NCBI RefSeq assembly: GCF_014109825.1
Contig: NZ_CP059576.1
Span: forward strand, 1,576,001 to 1,640,000
Source of the DNA: Legionella sp. PC997
GTDB lineage: Bacteria > Pseudomonadota > Gammaproteobacteria > Legionellales > Legionellaceae
Length of the DNA stretch: 64,000 nucleotides
Reading direction: 5' to 3'
Shown: piece by piece, positions 47,554-55,810 of the stretch
Position numbering within the stretch: the stretch's first letter is position 1
Layout of the letters: the number at the start of each line of letters is the position of its first letter
Program-made: the position numbers and the translations under genes
The notes under the pieces: generated by a model
What the model was told of the DNA's origin: nothing
Seen by the model: the letters and a program-made list of their open reading frames with translations, nothing else
Database searches by the model: none

Positions 47554-49041
47554 TTAATTTTGGGTGGTTACTCGAAGAATTTCTGCAAGGGATGTATCAC
47601 CGGCAAGAACTCTTTTAAATCCATCATCTCGAATACTGGGTGTGGTGGGCCGTAAATAATTTTCCATTGTCTGTGAATTTTCCTGTCGATGAATCATTCC
47701 TCTAAGTACTTCATCGACCGTAATGAGCTCATAAATTCCTGTTCTTCCTTTATAGCCTAAGTGATTGCAGAAGTCACAACCTTTAGGCTCAAAAACTTTT
47801 GAGATATCTGTGTCTGCTGTAAGCCCCATAAGTTCCTTTTCATCATCTCGTAATTGATGGGGAGTTTTGCATTGAGGGCATAATCTTCTAACGAGACGCT
47901 GGGCAATAAGTCCCACAATACTTGAGGATAGAAGAAAAGATTCCACTCCCATATCACGCAAACGAGTCAGGGCTCCGAGTGCGCTATTGGTATGTAAGGT
48001 GGATAGTACTAAGTGTCCTGTAAGACTGGCTTGAACTGCAATTTCTGCAGTTTCCAGGTCACGAATTTCTCCAATCATAACTACATCCGGATCTTGCCTT
48101 AGAATTGCCCTTAACCCTTTAGCAAAGGTCATTTGAACTTTGGTATTAACCTGGGTCTGACCAATACCCTCCAGATCATATTCTATAGGATCTTCAATAG
48201 TTAGAATATTACGTGTGACTTGATTTAATTCAGTTAACATAGCATATAGGGAAGTAGTTTTTCCGGAGCCGGTGGGCCCAGTAACTAAAATAATGCCATG
48301 TGGCTCTGCGATCATTTTTCGCATACTTTTGACTGTGGATTTAGGCATTCCCAACAGGTTTAAATCCAATTGAGCCGCTTGTTTGTCTAAAATCCTTAAT
48401 ACCACGCGCTCACCATGATTAGAGGGGAGGGTTGATACCCTGACGTCAATATTATGCCCACCAATACGTAGAGAAATACGGCCATCTTGTGGAATACGCT
48501 TTTCTGCGATATCTAGTTTAGCCATCACTTTGACCCTAGATATAACTAAAGGAGCGATAGCGCGCTGAATCTCTAAAACTTCATGTAAAACGCCGTCAAT
48601 TCGATTACGTACCAGTACTCTATCTTCATAAGTTTCAATATGAATATCAGATGCTTTTTGTTTAATTGCTTGAGTAAACAATGCATTCAATAAGCGAATT
48701 ATTGGTGCATCATCTTGATTTTCCAATAGGTCTTCACTGACTGGCAATTGACTCGCTAGTAGTGAAAGATCCATATCTTCCTCCATACCTCCAGCAGCTT
48801 CGAGTATGGATGATTTTGATTGATACACATGAGCTAAATGTTGTTGAAACGCTGATTCATCAACCTGTTTTAAAGTAAATTCACATTGTAATAAACGTTT
48901 TATTTCGGCAAGAGATTGCAATGAAGTATTGGGTAAATGATAAACGAGAGCTTGGTTGTCACTCTTTTCATTGGCAACAACAATCCCATGGTTTTTTGCA
49001 AAACTGTAGGGGATTTTTAGTAATTTTTCTTCGCTGTCCAT
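47554..49041 (-). CDS. lspE: Type II secretion ATPase LspE (GspE)
   Basis: A 495-residue hexameric ATPase. The N1E-like domain is followed by Walker A GPTGSGKTTSLYAML, the Asp box IEDPIEYDLEGIGQTQVN, Walker B DPDVVMIGEIRDLETA and the His box GHLVLSTLHTNSA. A four-Cys zinc motif occurs as CPQC and CDFC. It powers pseudopilus assembly from the cytoplasmic side. It follows lspD with a three-base gap. In Legionella the Lsp system exports many degradative enzymes and is needed for full infection. Confidence 0.96.
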   Translation of the reverse strand: MDSEEKLLKIPYSFAKNHGIVVANEKSDNQALVYHLPNTSLQSLAEIKRLLQCEFTLKQVDESAFQQHLAHVYQSKSSILEAAGGMEEDMDLSLLASQLPVSEDLLENQDDAPIIRLLNALFTQAIKQKASDIHIETYEDRVLVRNRIDGVLHEVLEIQRAIAPLVISRVKVMAKLDIAEKRIPQDGRISLRIGGHNIDVRVSTLPSNHGERVVLRILDKQAAQLDLNLLGMPKSTVKSMRKMIAEPHGIILVTGPTGSGKTTSLYAMLTELNQVTRNILTIEDPIEYDLEGIGQTQVNTKVQMTFAKGLRAILRQDPDVVMIGEIRDLETAEIAVQASLTGHLVLSTLHTNSALGALTRLRDMGVESFLLSSSIVGLIAQRLVRRLCPQCKTPHQLRDDEKELMGLTADTDISKVFEPKGCDFCNHLGYKGRTGIYELITVDEVLRGMIHRQENSQTMENYLRPTTPSIRDDGFKRVLAGDTSLAEILRVTTQN

Positions 49042-49044
49042 GGT

Positions 49045-51444
49045 TTATTTCGTGACTAACAAAGGTGGACGATTAAACGGTTTTGGTAATTCGGCGCGTT
49101 TCAAAGCGGGTAATACCGTTGCGTTATTGCTTTGTACAAAAGCATCTTGCGATTTTAACCAATCCAGTTCGAATTGGCGTACATTATTGTATTTTTGACT
49201 GGTCATAAGCATATTTTCTCGTTCATTACGCAAAATAATTGGCTTTATGAAGACCATAAGTACTCGTTTTTCCCGAGAATTTATATTTCGTTTGAATAAA
49301 CGACCCACACCCGGTATATCTCCCAAAACAGGTAAACGATTATTGTCATTACCTAAACTATCTTGCGTCAAACCTCCTAAAACAACTATATCACCACTCT
49401 CAACATGAACCGAGGTAACGATACTACTAATTCTAAATGTCGGTGTGGTTGAGTTTGGTGCAACAACGGGGGGATCCAACGTGTCATTTCCTTGATCAAT
49501 TTGCAGTTGGATTCCATTTCCGCGTGTAATTTGGGGTCTGACATAGAGATGTAATGCAACATTGACCCGATCAAATGTGGTAAATGGGACCCCATTATTT
49601 GTTGTACCTCCGGCATTTGCGGGTTGAGTGGTGGACGCTATCGAAACCTGTTTACCCACTAATATCTTAGCTTGGCGGTTATCAAGAACTACAACTGAAG
49701 GTGTTGATAAAATATTCGCTTTATTTTCTCTGGCTAAAGCATATATTTGTGCTTGAAAATCATCAAGTCTTGTACTGCTGTTAATTATAGCAAATCCTGG
49801 TCTAAAGGTGTCAGGCCTTCCTGTTTGTTGATCACTTCCCCATTCAATACCTAAGTCATTAACATCCGATTGATTAATTTCGGCAACTAACGCTTCAATT
49901 AGTAATTGGGCTGGTTTGATGTCCAGTTGGGCAATTACCCTTTTCAGAATACGGATTACCGATGCTGGCGCATTAAGGATGATAGAGTTCGTATTGGGTT
50001 CAGCAATAATTTGTACTGAGGGTTTGGTTGTTCCTTCATTTTGTGTCGTGGTAGTCGTAGTATTTGCAGTAGCTCCTGAGGCAGTTAATGAAGAACCACC
50101 CCCACCGCCACCTGATCCGGTTGAGTAAAGAGAAGTAGAAGTGGTGGTAGAGCCTTGTATATTTGAGTTACTGGCAAGATTGGAAGCGGGATTAGTACTA
50201 TCCAAAATAGGGCGAGTAATGGTACCAATGGTTGTTCCAACATTCCCACTAAAATTTGCCTGGGCAATTCCGGCCAGGATGGGGACCAAGTCTTCAGCTC
50301 TAAGGTAATTTAGATAAACTACCTGCGTGTTCGAGTTAAGGCCTTCGGAACTTTCCCTATCTAACTTTAATATCAACATTCTAAGGCGTATTCTGTCGGT
50401 TTTAGAGCCGCTGACTAATAGAGAATTGGAGCGGTCATCTGCCGCTACAGTGAGTTGAGTGCGTGTCCCCCCCATGTTGGGCTGGGTTTTAACAAGATCT
50501 TTTAAGGTGGCAGCAATATCCATTGCTAATGAGTGTCTTAAATGAACTATATCAATGCCATTTGCAGATGAGTTATCCACTTGCTTTATGATGTCTGCAA
50601 GACTACGAATGTTATTTGCTCTACCTGATAAAATAAGCATATTTGAAGGAGCGTAAGCAGAAATGCTACTCCATTGTGGCATTAAGGGGCGTAAAACCGG
50701 AACTAATTGCTCTGATGGAACATAATGAACAGGGACTACAGCCACCATCATGTCATCGCCTCTAGGAGGTTGTTTTATGCCGCTTAAAAGATCAGGAGAT
50801 TGTGTTTTCGCATCAATATTGGGAATAATTTTAATGATTGCACCACTGGGTATTGCAGCATAGCCTGAGACTTGTAAGACTGAAAGAAATACTTGATAAA
50901 GCTCGTTATTGTTCATTGGTGTTGCCGATACGATTGATATTTTCCCTTGCACTCGGGGGTCAATGACAAAATTTTTACCAGTAACTCGTGACACCTCAGC
51001 GATAACCGCTCTAATATCAGCATTCCTTAAATTCCATAGTTTGCCATTTATTGGCGGAGTTTCAATTGGATTACTGGAGCTTTCAGGCGGAGTGGATTGG
51101 TTTATGTAAGGATATTGATTCTCGTTGGGCTCATTTTTCTTTGAACTGATCTTTTGGGATAGCTTATTTTGTAATTCTCGTGCTGTGAGGTAATCGCTAA
51201 TTGGTCCTATTTGTATCAAATAAAGTTTTTTATCGGATAGATTCTTAATTTCAACAGGTTCGGTGACCAGTGCAGATAATTCTTTTTGACGTTGCTTTGC
51301 ATCTTTTTCCAAATTAAATGCGCCAGCTTGCAGATAAAAAGTAGTATTCCCATTTTTAGTGGTCGTGGAAATATTAATTTCGTTTGCATAAGTTAATGCT
51401 GAGCAAATAAATGTTAAAATTATAATGACTATCGAGCGCATCAA
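49045..51444 (-). CDS. lspD: Type II secretion secretin LspD (GspD) with N-terminal SPOR-like domain
   Basis: A 799-residue secretin. After the signal peptide (residues 1-20), residues ~33-105 read FYLQAGAFNLEKDAKQRQKEL and then LYLIQIGPISDYLTARELQ, a SPOR-type peptidoglycan-binding fold, which most GspD proteins lack. The N0 domain begins about residue 133 (LWNLRNADIRAVIAEVSRVTG), N1-N3 repeats follow, with a Gly/Ser/Thr-rich loop near 430-475, then the secretin core ending VVLGGLTQDSLGNDNNRLP and LMVFIKPIILR. It forms the outer-membrane gate. It is transcribed ahead of lspE. Confidence 0.96.
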   Translation of the reverse strand: MMRSIVIIILTFICSALTYANEINISTTTKNGNTTFYLQAGAFNLEKDAKQRQKELSALVTEPVEIKNLSDKKLYLIQIGPISDYLTARELQNKLSQKISSKKNEPNENQYPYINQSTPPESSSNPIETPPINGKLWNLRNADIRAVIAEVSRVTGKNFVIDPRVQGKISIVSATPMNNNELYQVFLSVLQVSGYAAIPSGAIIKIIPNIDAKTQSPDLLSGIKQPPRGDDMMVAVVPVHYVPSEQLVPVLRPLMPQWSSISAYAPSNMLILSGRANNIRSLADIIKQVDNSSANGIDIVHLRHSLAMDIAATLKDLVKTQPNMGGTRTQLTVAADDRSNSLLVSGSKTDRIRLRMLILKLDRESSEGLNSNTQVVYLNYLRAEDLVPILAGIAQANFSGNVGTTIGTITRPILDSTNPASNLASNSNIQGSTTTSTSLYSTGSGGGGGGSSLTASGATANTTTTTTQNEGTTKPSVQIIAEPNTNSIILNAPASVIRILKRVIAQLDIKPAQLLIEALVAEINQSDVNDLGIEWGSDQQTGRPDTFRPGFAIINSSTRLDDFQAQIYALARENKANILSTPSVVVLDNRQAKILVGKQVSIASTTQPANAGGTTNNGVPFTTFDRVNVALHLYVRPQITRGNGIQLQIDQGNDTLDPPVVAPNSTTPTFRISSIVTSVHVESGDIVVLGGLTQDSLGNDNNRLPVLGDIPGVGRLFKRNINSREKRVLMVFIKPIILRNERENMLMTSQKYNNVRQFELDWLKSQDAFVQSNNATVLPALKRAELPKPFNRPPLLVTK

Positions 51445-51749
51445 AAAATCGTAAAATCTTAGGTAAATAACATAATAACTAAATTTATAAACTTACCATA
51501 GCTTTTTTGGCGAGTATCTGAATGTATTTTGAAGCATTTTGCAATTCTGCTTCAAGATTATCTTAATTGGTAAAAAAATCTAGAATATGTTGATTTTTGT
51601 CACGAATCTCGATTGTGCATCGTATTCTCTTTGCTTACAGATTTTATACTGACTAGCGTAAAAATAGTTCGACTTTTTTTGTCTTTCTTGATAATACTTC
51701 CGCCCCGTTAGAGCATTCAAATATTTTAAACAACAAAGGAGCTTAACAC
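51445..51749. other. 305-base divergent promoter region of lspD and the dioxygenase-like gene
   Basis: AT-rich. It must carry promoters in both directions. A CTTAATTGG string near 51562 partly resembles the reported PmrA box (CTTAATATT), but one partial match in AT-rich DNA is weak evidence. The AAAGGAG at 51737-51743 serves the rightward gene. Confidence 0.4.
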
Positions 51750-54254
51750 ATGCAACAAAAATTTGATGAAAATACAATAAAATATGGTCCGGATTTCAAT
51801 CTTATTCGTTCCCTTCAGGGAAAATTTTATTCCATTCTAGATGATATTAAGGCCACTGCAGATCCAGCATTTATTGCGCATTGTCTTGGGGAATGTCAGA
51901 AAATACTTTCTATTGGAAATGAGATTATCAGGATGGATACGATGCAAACATCTGTTAATGATCCTGATACACCAATGGCAACAATCTCAACAATAACCCC
52001 GTCAAACACAGCTATCATCAATATTATTCCTGTGAAAAAAAGAAAGCACTCCGAAATAGTTGATCCCAGAACAGATATTGGAAACGGAGAGCGGTTCATC
52101 CCCCAACCCACGATGAAACCACAAGACACTTCTGGTTTAATTAAAAGATCTAAAACGACACATCCTCATACAGAGAAAAAGCATACTCCAGAAGAGAAAG
52201 GAAAAGAAAAAGAAATTCCTCAGGCTATGACGATAAATCGAATTAAATCAAAGTCAGCTAAAATAGAACGAAAATTAATCTCACCTTTTTTAAATAAATA
52301 TATTAAACAAATGGCGGAAGGCAATCCTGAAGAATATTATCAAGTGCAACGTGAAATGATGCAAAGAAATGAGCGTTATAATCAACAGATTTCAATGAAG
52401 CACATATCGTCTATAGGACGGCGATCGGATTTAAAAAAAGAAATTAAAGCAAAATATCCTGATGAGCTTAGAAATAAATTTATCTATAGCCATCATGTCA
52501 GTTTTCCTTTTACTGTAAAAAAAAGCGACCATAGTCTGAAACGATCAGCGCTCTACCAAAATGAACTATCAAGACGAGAATTTGTTTCTAAAGAAATTAC
52601 TCCCTATATAAAAACGTCTCCCTCAATGGCTGCCCAGAATTTAATTTATTTATATCAGCATCATTTGATGTACAGCATTTATTTACAACGTAAATCAGGA
52701 GAAAATTTAGGTGAAATCCTAATTTATCATTTGCAAAAATTGGGTTTAAATTTAGAAAAAGCAGAAATAAAAAGATTAAAATCGGCTATCAATTCGAGTT
52801 ACGCTCTTATTAAACGCAAGAAGCCTTTTGATAATCTTGTTATGCGAACACCTATGCTTCAAGTTGAACTTCCTGCGGAAAGACCTCAGGATAGAACTCC
52901 TGATGGGACTAAGATTGCTACATTAGTATTGCACGATAATCCTCTAAAAACAGTTAAAATAAATGATAGGTTTGATGAACCTTTTCCTAATTCCATGAAA
53001 ATTACTCAAGATACTAATTTTTATGATAACAAAGGAAGATTAATAGGTGTATATCGTATTGGTGCGATTCAACCCGAGATGATAGCGGATAAATTTCGTA
53101 AAGAACTTTCTTCGATAAACGAAACACAGTTAAGTAGGATGGGCGCTGTATCTTCAGAAGAAGCTGTTACAAAAAAGCAAAATAAAGAAAACATTCACGC
53201 AAGCATCCGTTCAGCTCCGTTTGGTGTGCTAGGAAAGAAAACAGGAAGAATTAGACCTACTCAATTTTCAGAGGCCAAATTCGAAATTGAAGAAGGGTTA
53301 GCGCCTCTTTTTAGAGTGGTTGAAAAGCTCTATGCAGAATGTGCTCCAGTTGAGTATGCAACCCGCTGTCGGATGATGAATTATGCATCTTATTTTACCC
53401 TCAAAGGTTCGAGATATCTTTTGTCGGCCGAAGCAAATTATGACAAACAAACCAGGGCTCACTTGGACAGCAATAAGTTCCCTATCCACTGTCTAAATCC
53501 CCTCTTTATTATTAACCCCCCTAATATTGGTGAGCAGGGTGAGCTTCAACGAGCTTATGAAGGGGCATACACCTTTTTTCCAGGTGTGAAGGGTATTTTG
53601 GCAAATGACTCTCAGTCTTATTTTGAAGGCATATATTTTGATTTAAAAGAGGGGGATATATTGTTATGGGATTTTGATAAATATTTTCATTGCAACACAA
53701 AATTAATTCCTTCTAATGGAATCACTGATTCAAGATGGCATCGTATCTCGATTGTTGGATTTACCAAAGGTGAAGCATTAGACAAAATTATAGAACCCCT
53801 TGTACTTGAGGACTCTGATGATGAGGATAGTTCTCTTTTTATCGCTGAGGAGAATACACCCTCCGGGCAATCCTTAGAAGAATCATTATCTGAACTTCCA
53901 CAATGCATGCAAATTGAGGAACAAACTGCCTCGCAGGATCAGTATGCTGAAAGCTATATTTCATATGGAAAAGAAGATGAAACGATTGATGGATTGCAGC
54001 TAATGAGCCTGGATTCATTGTTATCATCCGATAATGTAATTGGATTAGAACAATTTAATGATCAAGTGGAAGCTATATTAAAAAATACTCCTTCAGGAGA
54101 TGTGGTAGGACAGGAAGAAAGTCGAGCCCCTGTGTATGCTAGAACAAATCCTTCAAACCTTACATTTTTTAGGGCTGAAAAACCATCACAAGGTAAAGAA
54201 TCATTAACAAGTGCGCTCACTATAACAAGTGCATCCACTATTAGACATAATTAA
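51750..54254 (+). CDS. 834-residue protein with TET/JBP-like 2-oxoglutarate/Fe(II) dioxygenase signature; candidate nuclear effector
   Basis: Started at ATG with an excellent AAAGGAG. Residues 1-60 look helical; 94-100 read PVKKRKH, like a classical nuclear-localisation signal, within a basic, Lys-rich region to ~250. A double-stranded beta-helix domain spans about 420-680. The pattern NYDKQTRAHLDSN places an HxD pair at His571/Asp573; GDILLWDFDKYFHCNTKL gives the distal His647; RWHRISIVGF gives Arg665, the 2-oxoglutarate-binding residue. The order and spacing match the TET/JBP family (NxxxxTxxHxDxxN, then GDxLxxD...H, then RxSxV). The C-terminal 140 residues are acidic and Ser-rich, ending in a polar tail such as Dot/Icm substrates have. 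Substrate and secretion are inferred. Confidence 0.72.
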   Translation: MQQKFDENTIKYGPDFNLIRSLQGKFYSILDDIKATADPAFIAHCLGECQKILSIGNEIIRMDTMQTSVNDPDTPMATISTITPSNTAIINIIPVKKRKHSEIVDPRTDIGNGERFIPQPTMKPQDTSGLIKRSKTTHPHTEKKHTPEEKGKEKEIPQAMTINRIKSKSAKIERKLISPFLNKYIKQMAEGNPEEYYQVQREMMQRNERYNQQISMKHISSIGRRSDLKKEIKAKYPDELRNKFIYSHHVSFPFTVKKSDHSLKRSALYQNELSRREFVSKEITPYIKTSPSMAAQNLIYLYQHHLMYSIYLQRKSGENLGEILIYHLQKLGLNLEKAEIKRLKSAINSSYALIKRKKPFDNLVMRTPMLQVELPAERPQDRTPDGTKIATLVLHDNPLKTVKINDRFDEPFPNSMKITQDTNFYDNKGRLIGVYRIGAIQPEMIADKFRKELSSINETQLSRMGAVSSEEAVTKKQNKENIHASIRSAPFGVLGKKTGRIRPTQFSEAKFEIEEGLAPLFRVVEKLYAECAPVEYATRCRMMNYASYFTLKGSRYLLSAEANYDKQTRAHLDSNKFPIHCLNPLFIINPPNIGEQGELQRAYEGAYTFFPGVKGILANDSQSYFEGIYFDLKEGDILLWDFDKYFHCNTKLIPSNGITDSRWHRISIVGFTKGEALDKIIEPLVLEDSDDEDSSLFIAEENTPSGQSLEESLSELPQCMQIEEQTASQDQYAESYISYGKEDETIDGLQLMSLDSLLSSDNVIGLEQFNDQVEAILKNTPSGDVVGQEESRAPVYARTNPSNLTFFRAEKPSQGKESLTSALTITSASTIRHN

Positions 54255-54288
54255 TAGATGGGTTTACATTATAAACATTGTAGTTTCG

Positions 54289-54326
54289 ACCCGGATTCCA
54301 TGAGGTTAATCCGGGTATTTTTGTTA
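54289..54326 (+). terminator. Rho-independent terminator after the dioxygenase-like gene
   Basis: ACCCGGATT (54289-54297) pairs perfectly with AATCCGGGT (54308-54316) around ten bases, followed by ATTTTTGTT. It is 35 bases after the stop codon of the rightward gene. Confidence 0.82.
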
Positions 54327-54557
54327 GAAGTGATGATGCGTATTTGTCTGAGTCTCGTGATCATGATGATGAACGTGTGGCTGTTGATGTAAATGTTGTA
54401 CTTGTGGGTACGGGGGATGGGCATGAAAATGTGGTTGAAAGAACCCGTTAGGGTGTGCACCTTGCAATGGAGGCGTAACAACCACTACAGTTTGCGGCTG
54501 GGTAGTTGTTGGATGATTATGTTGGTGATTGTGGTGCTGATGTCCTGTTCTTTTCAT
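54324..54557 (-). CDS. Small histidine-rich, probably metal-binding protein
   Basis: A 77-residue protein with over a quarter histidine, in clusters such as HQHHNHQHNH near the start, HFHAH in the middle and HVHHHDHE near the end, linked by Pro, Gln and Thr. A GAGGA seven bases before the ATG supports translation. There is no signal peptide. The composition suggests storage or buffering of Ni, Zn, Cu or Co, as in Hpn-like peptides. No nickel or urease genes are near. It converges on the dioxygenase-like gene. Confidence 0.65.
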   Translation of the reverse strand: MKRTGHQHHNHQHNHPTTTQPQTVVVVTPPLQGAHPNGFFQPHFHAHPPYPQVQHLHQQPHVHHHDHETQTNTHHHF

Positions 54558-54786
54558 ATGTTCGTCCTCGCTAAATAAAAGAAATCGATTTTATTTATTA
54601 ATTCGTGTCCTAGATGATAATGCACAGTTGTACATTTTAAATATCATCTTAACGCATTATAAACAGATGGTTTGGTAAATGTATATGATTTTCCTGAACC
54701 TTTAACTGGAATGGCAGAGAGTAGCCTTCGACTTTTATTCGATTTCATTATGCAGAAGGCTTTGTAGAAATTTTATTTTTGGGGGA

Positions 54787-55062
54787 TTAAGGGCAATAAA
54801 TTGTATCTTGAACTTCTTCCAGATCCTTATTAGTTGGATGCTTTAAATCAAAATTGCCGTGATATTCTTCTCCTAATGCGCTTATATAATGCCTTTGAAA
54901 ATATTTTCCTGCTGACGCATTTTGTCTGTGAAGTTGAGGAGTTGGAGGCATTTCTTCAGGATCAGGTAATTGAATTAACGGATTGTCTGATAGATCCGTT
55001 ACGGCAGTTTTTCCTCCGGTAATAAACAACGTTTTAGTTTTCTTATCAAAAAATTTTGTCAT
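54787..55062 (-). CDS. Small hypothetical protein
   Basis: The ATG at 55060-55062 has GGAG six bases ahead and gives 91 residues (MTKFFDKKTKTLFITGGKTA); a longer reading from 55137 adds 25 residues without support. There is no signal peptide or membrane segment. The middle is Pro-rich (QLPDPEEMPPTPQLH) and the C-terminus ends in Cys-Pro. No family recognised. Confidence 0.55.
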   Translation of the reverse strand: MTKFFDKKTKTLFITGGKTAVTDLSDNPLIQLPDPEEMPPTPQLHRQNASAGKYFQRHYISALGEEYHGNFDLKHPTNKDLEEVQDTIYCP

Positions 55063-55199
55063 GATAATCTCCAGATGAATAGGTTTTGTGGTGATTACAT
55101 ACAACATCAATTGGACTGATGCAAAAAGTCCAGTCAATAACTTTTCTACACGAACCCGATTACTGCGTCAACAATCCTATAGAGGTGCTACTTTATTAT

Positions 55200-55754
55200 T
55201 CAAACTTTTTTAGTCACGACCTGATATTTCAATTGAACAATTCCACAACCTATATTTTTCGTTTCCATCAATTCGAGATCGATATCCTGTTTTAGCGGAC
55301 CAAATAATGAACGCCCAGAACCAAGTAGTATAGGAATTAATGTAATTGTTAATTCATCAATCAAATTTTCAGAAATAAATCTTTGAATGGTGATTCCTCC
55401 ATCAATATAAAGATGTTTTATTCCTTTTTCTGCCAAGCGTTCAACAAGGACGGATGGTTTTTCAGCAGATAAAGAAACGCATTTTTGCAAATGTCTGGGA
55501 ATATTTATTGTTTTGCTACTCAGGACCACTACGGGAAGATCCCCATATGGCCATTCATCAAATGATAGGACCTGTTCAAAGGAGTTTCTTCCCATAACCA
55601 ATCCATCGACTGTAGAAATAAATGATTGATAACCGCCATCTTCACCTGGGGGCACTAGAGTATTAAAGTGGTTAAGCCAATCAATAGAGCCATTCTCTCG
55701 AGCGATAAATCCATCCACAGTTGTGGCAATAAATACGGAGCACTTCATGGACAT
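55200..55754 (-). CDS. RibD C-terminal/dihydrofolate reductase-like protein
   Basis: Started at the ATG at 55752-55754 with AAGGA eight bases ahead (184 residues); a longer reading to 55799 adds 15 residues. MKCSVFIATTVDGFIARENG followed by SIDWLNHF is the NADPH-binding opening of the YwjB/YyaP branch of the RibD/DHFR-like fold. VDGLVMGRNSFEQVLSF, VVVLSSKTI and HLYIDGGITIQRFI complete it. These are small reductases of unknown substrate and are not the housekeeping folate enzyme. It is probably cotranscribed with the permease gene upstream (56-base gap). Confidence 0.87.
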   Translation of the reverse strand: MSMKCSVFIATTVDGFIARENGSIDWLNHFNTLVPPGEDGGYQSFISTVDGLVMGRNSFEQVLSFDEWPYGDLPVVVLSSKTINIPRHLQKCVSLSAEKPSVLVERLAEKGIKHLYIDGGITIQRFISENLIDELTITLIPILLGSGRSLFGPLKQDIDLELMETKNIGCGIVQLKYQVVTKKV

Positions 55755-55810
55755 GCGAAAATTCCTTGTGAAATAATTTTGACTTGTGAACTGAGTCATT
55801 GAATCTAGGC

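Noticed and set aside
54269..54481. A second minus-strand frame overlapping the His-rich gene
   Set aside because: It overlaps the His-rich frame, which has the better start and ribosome-binding site, and crosses the terminator.
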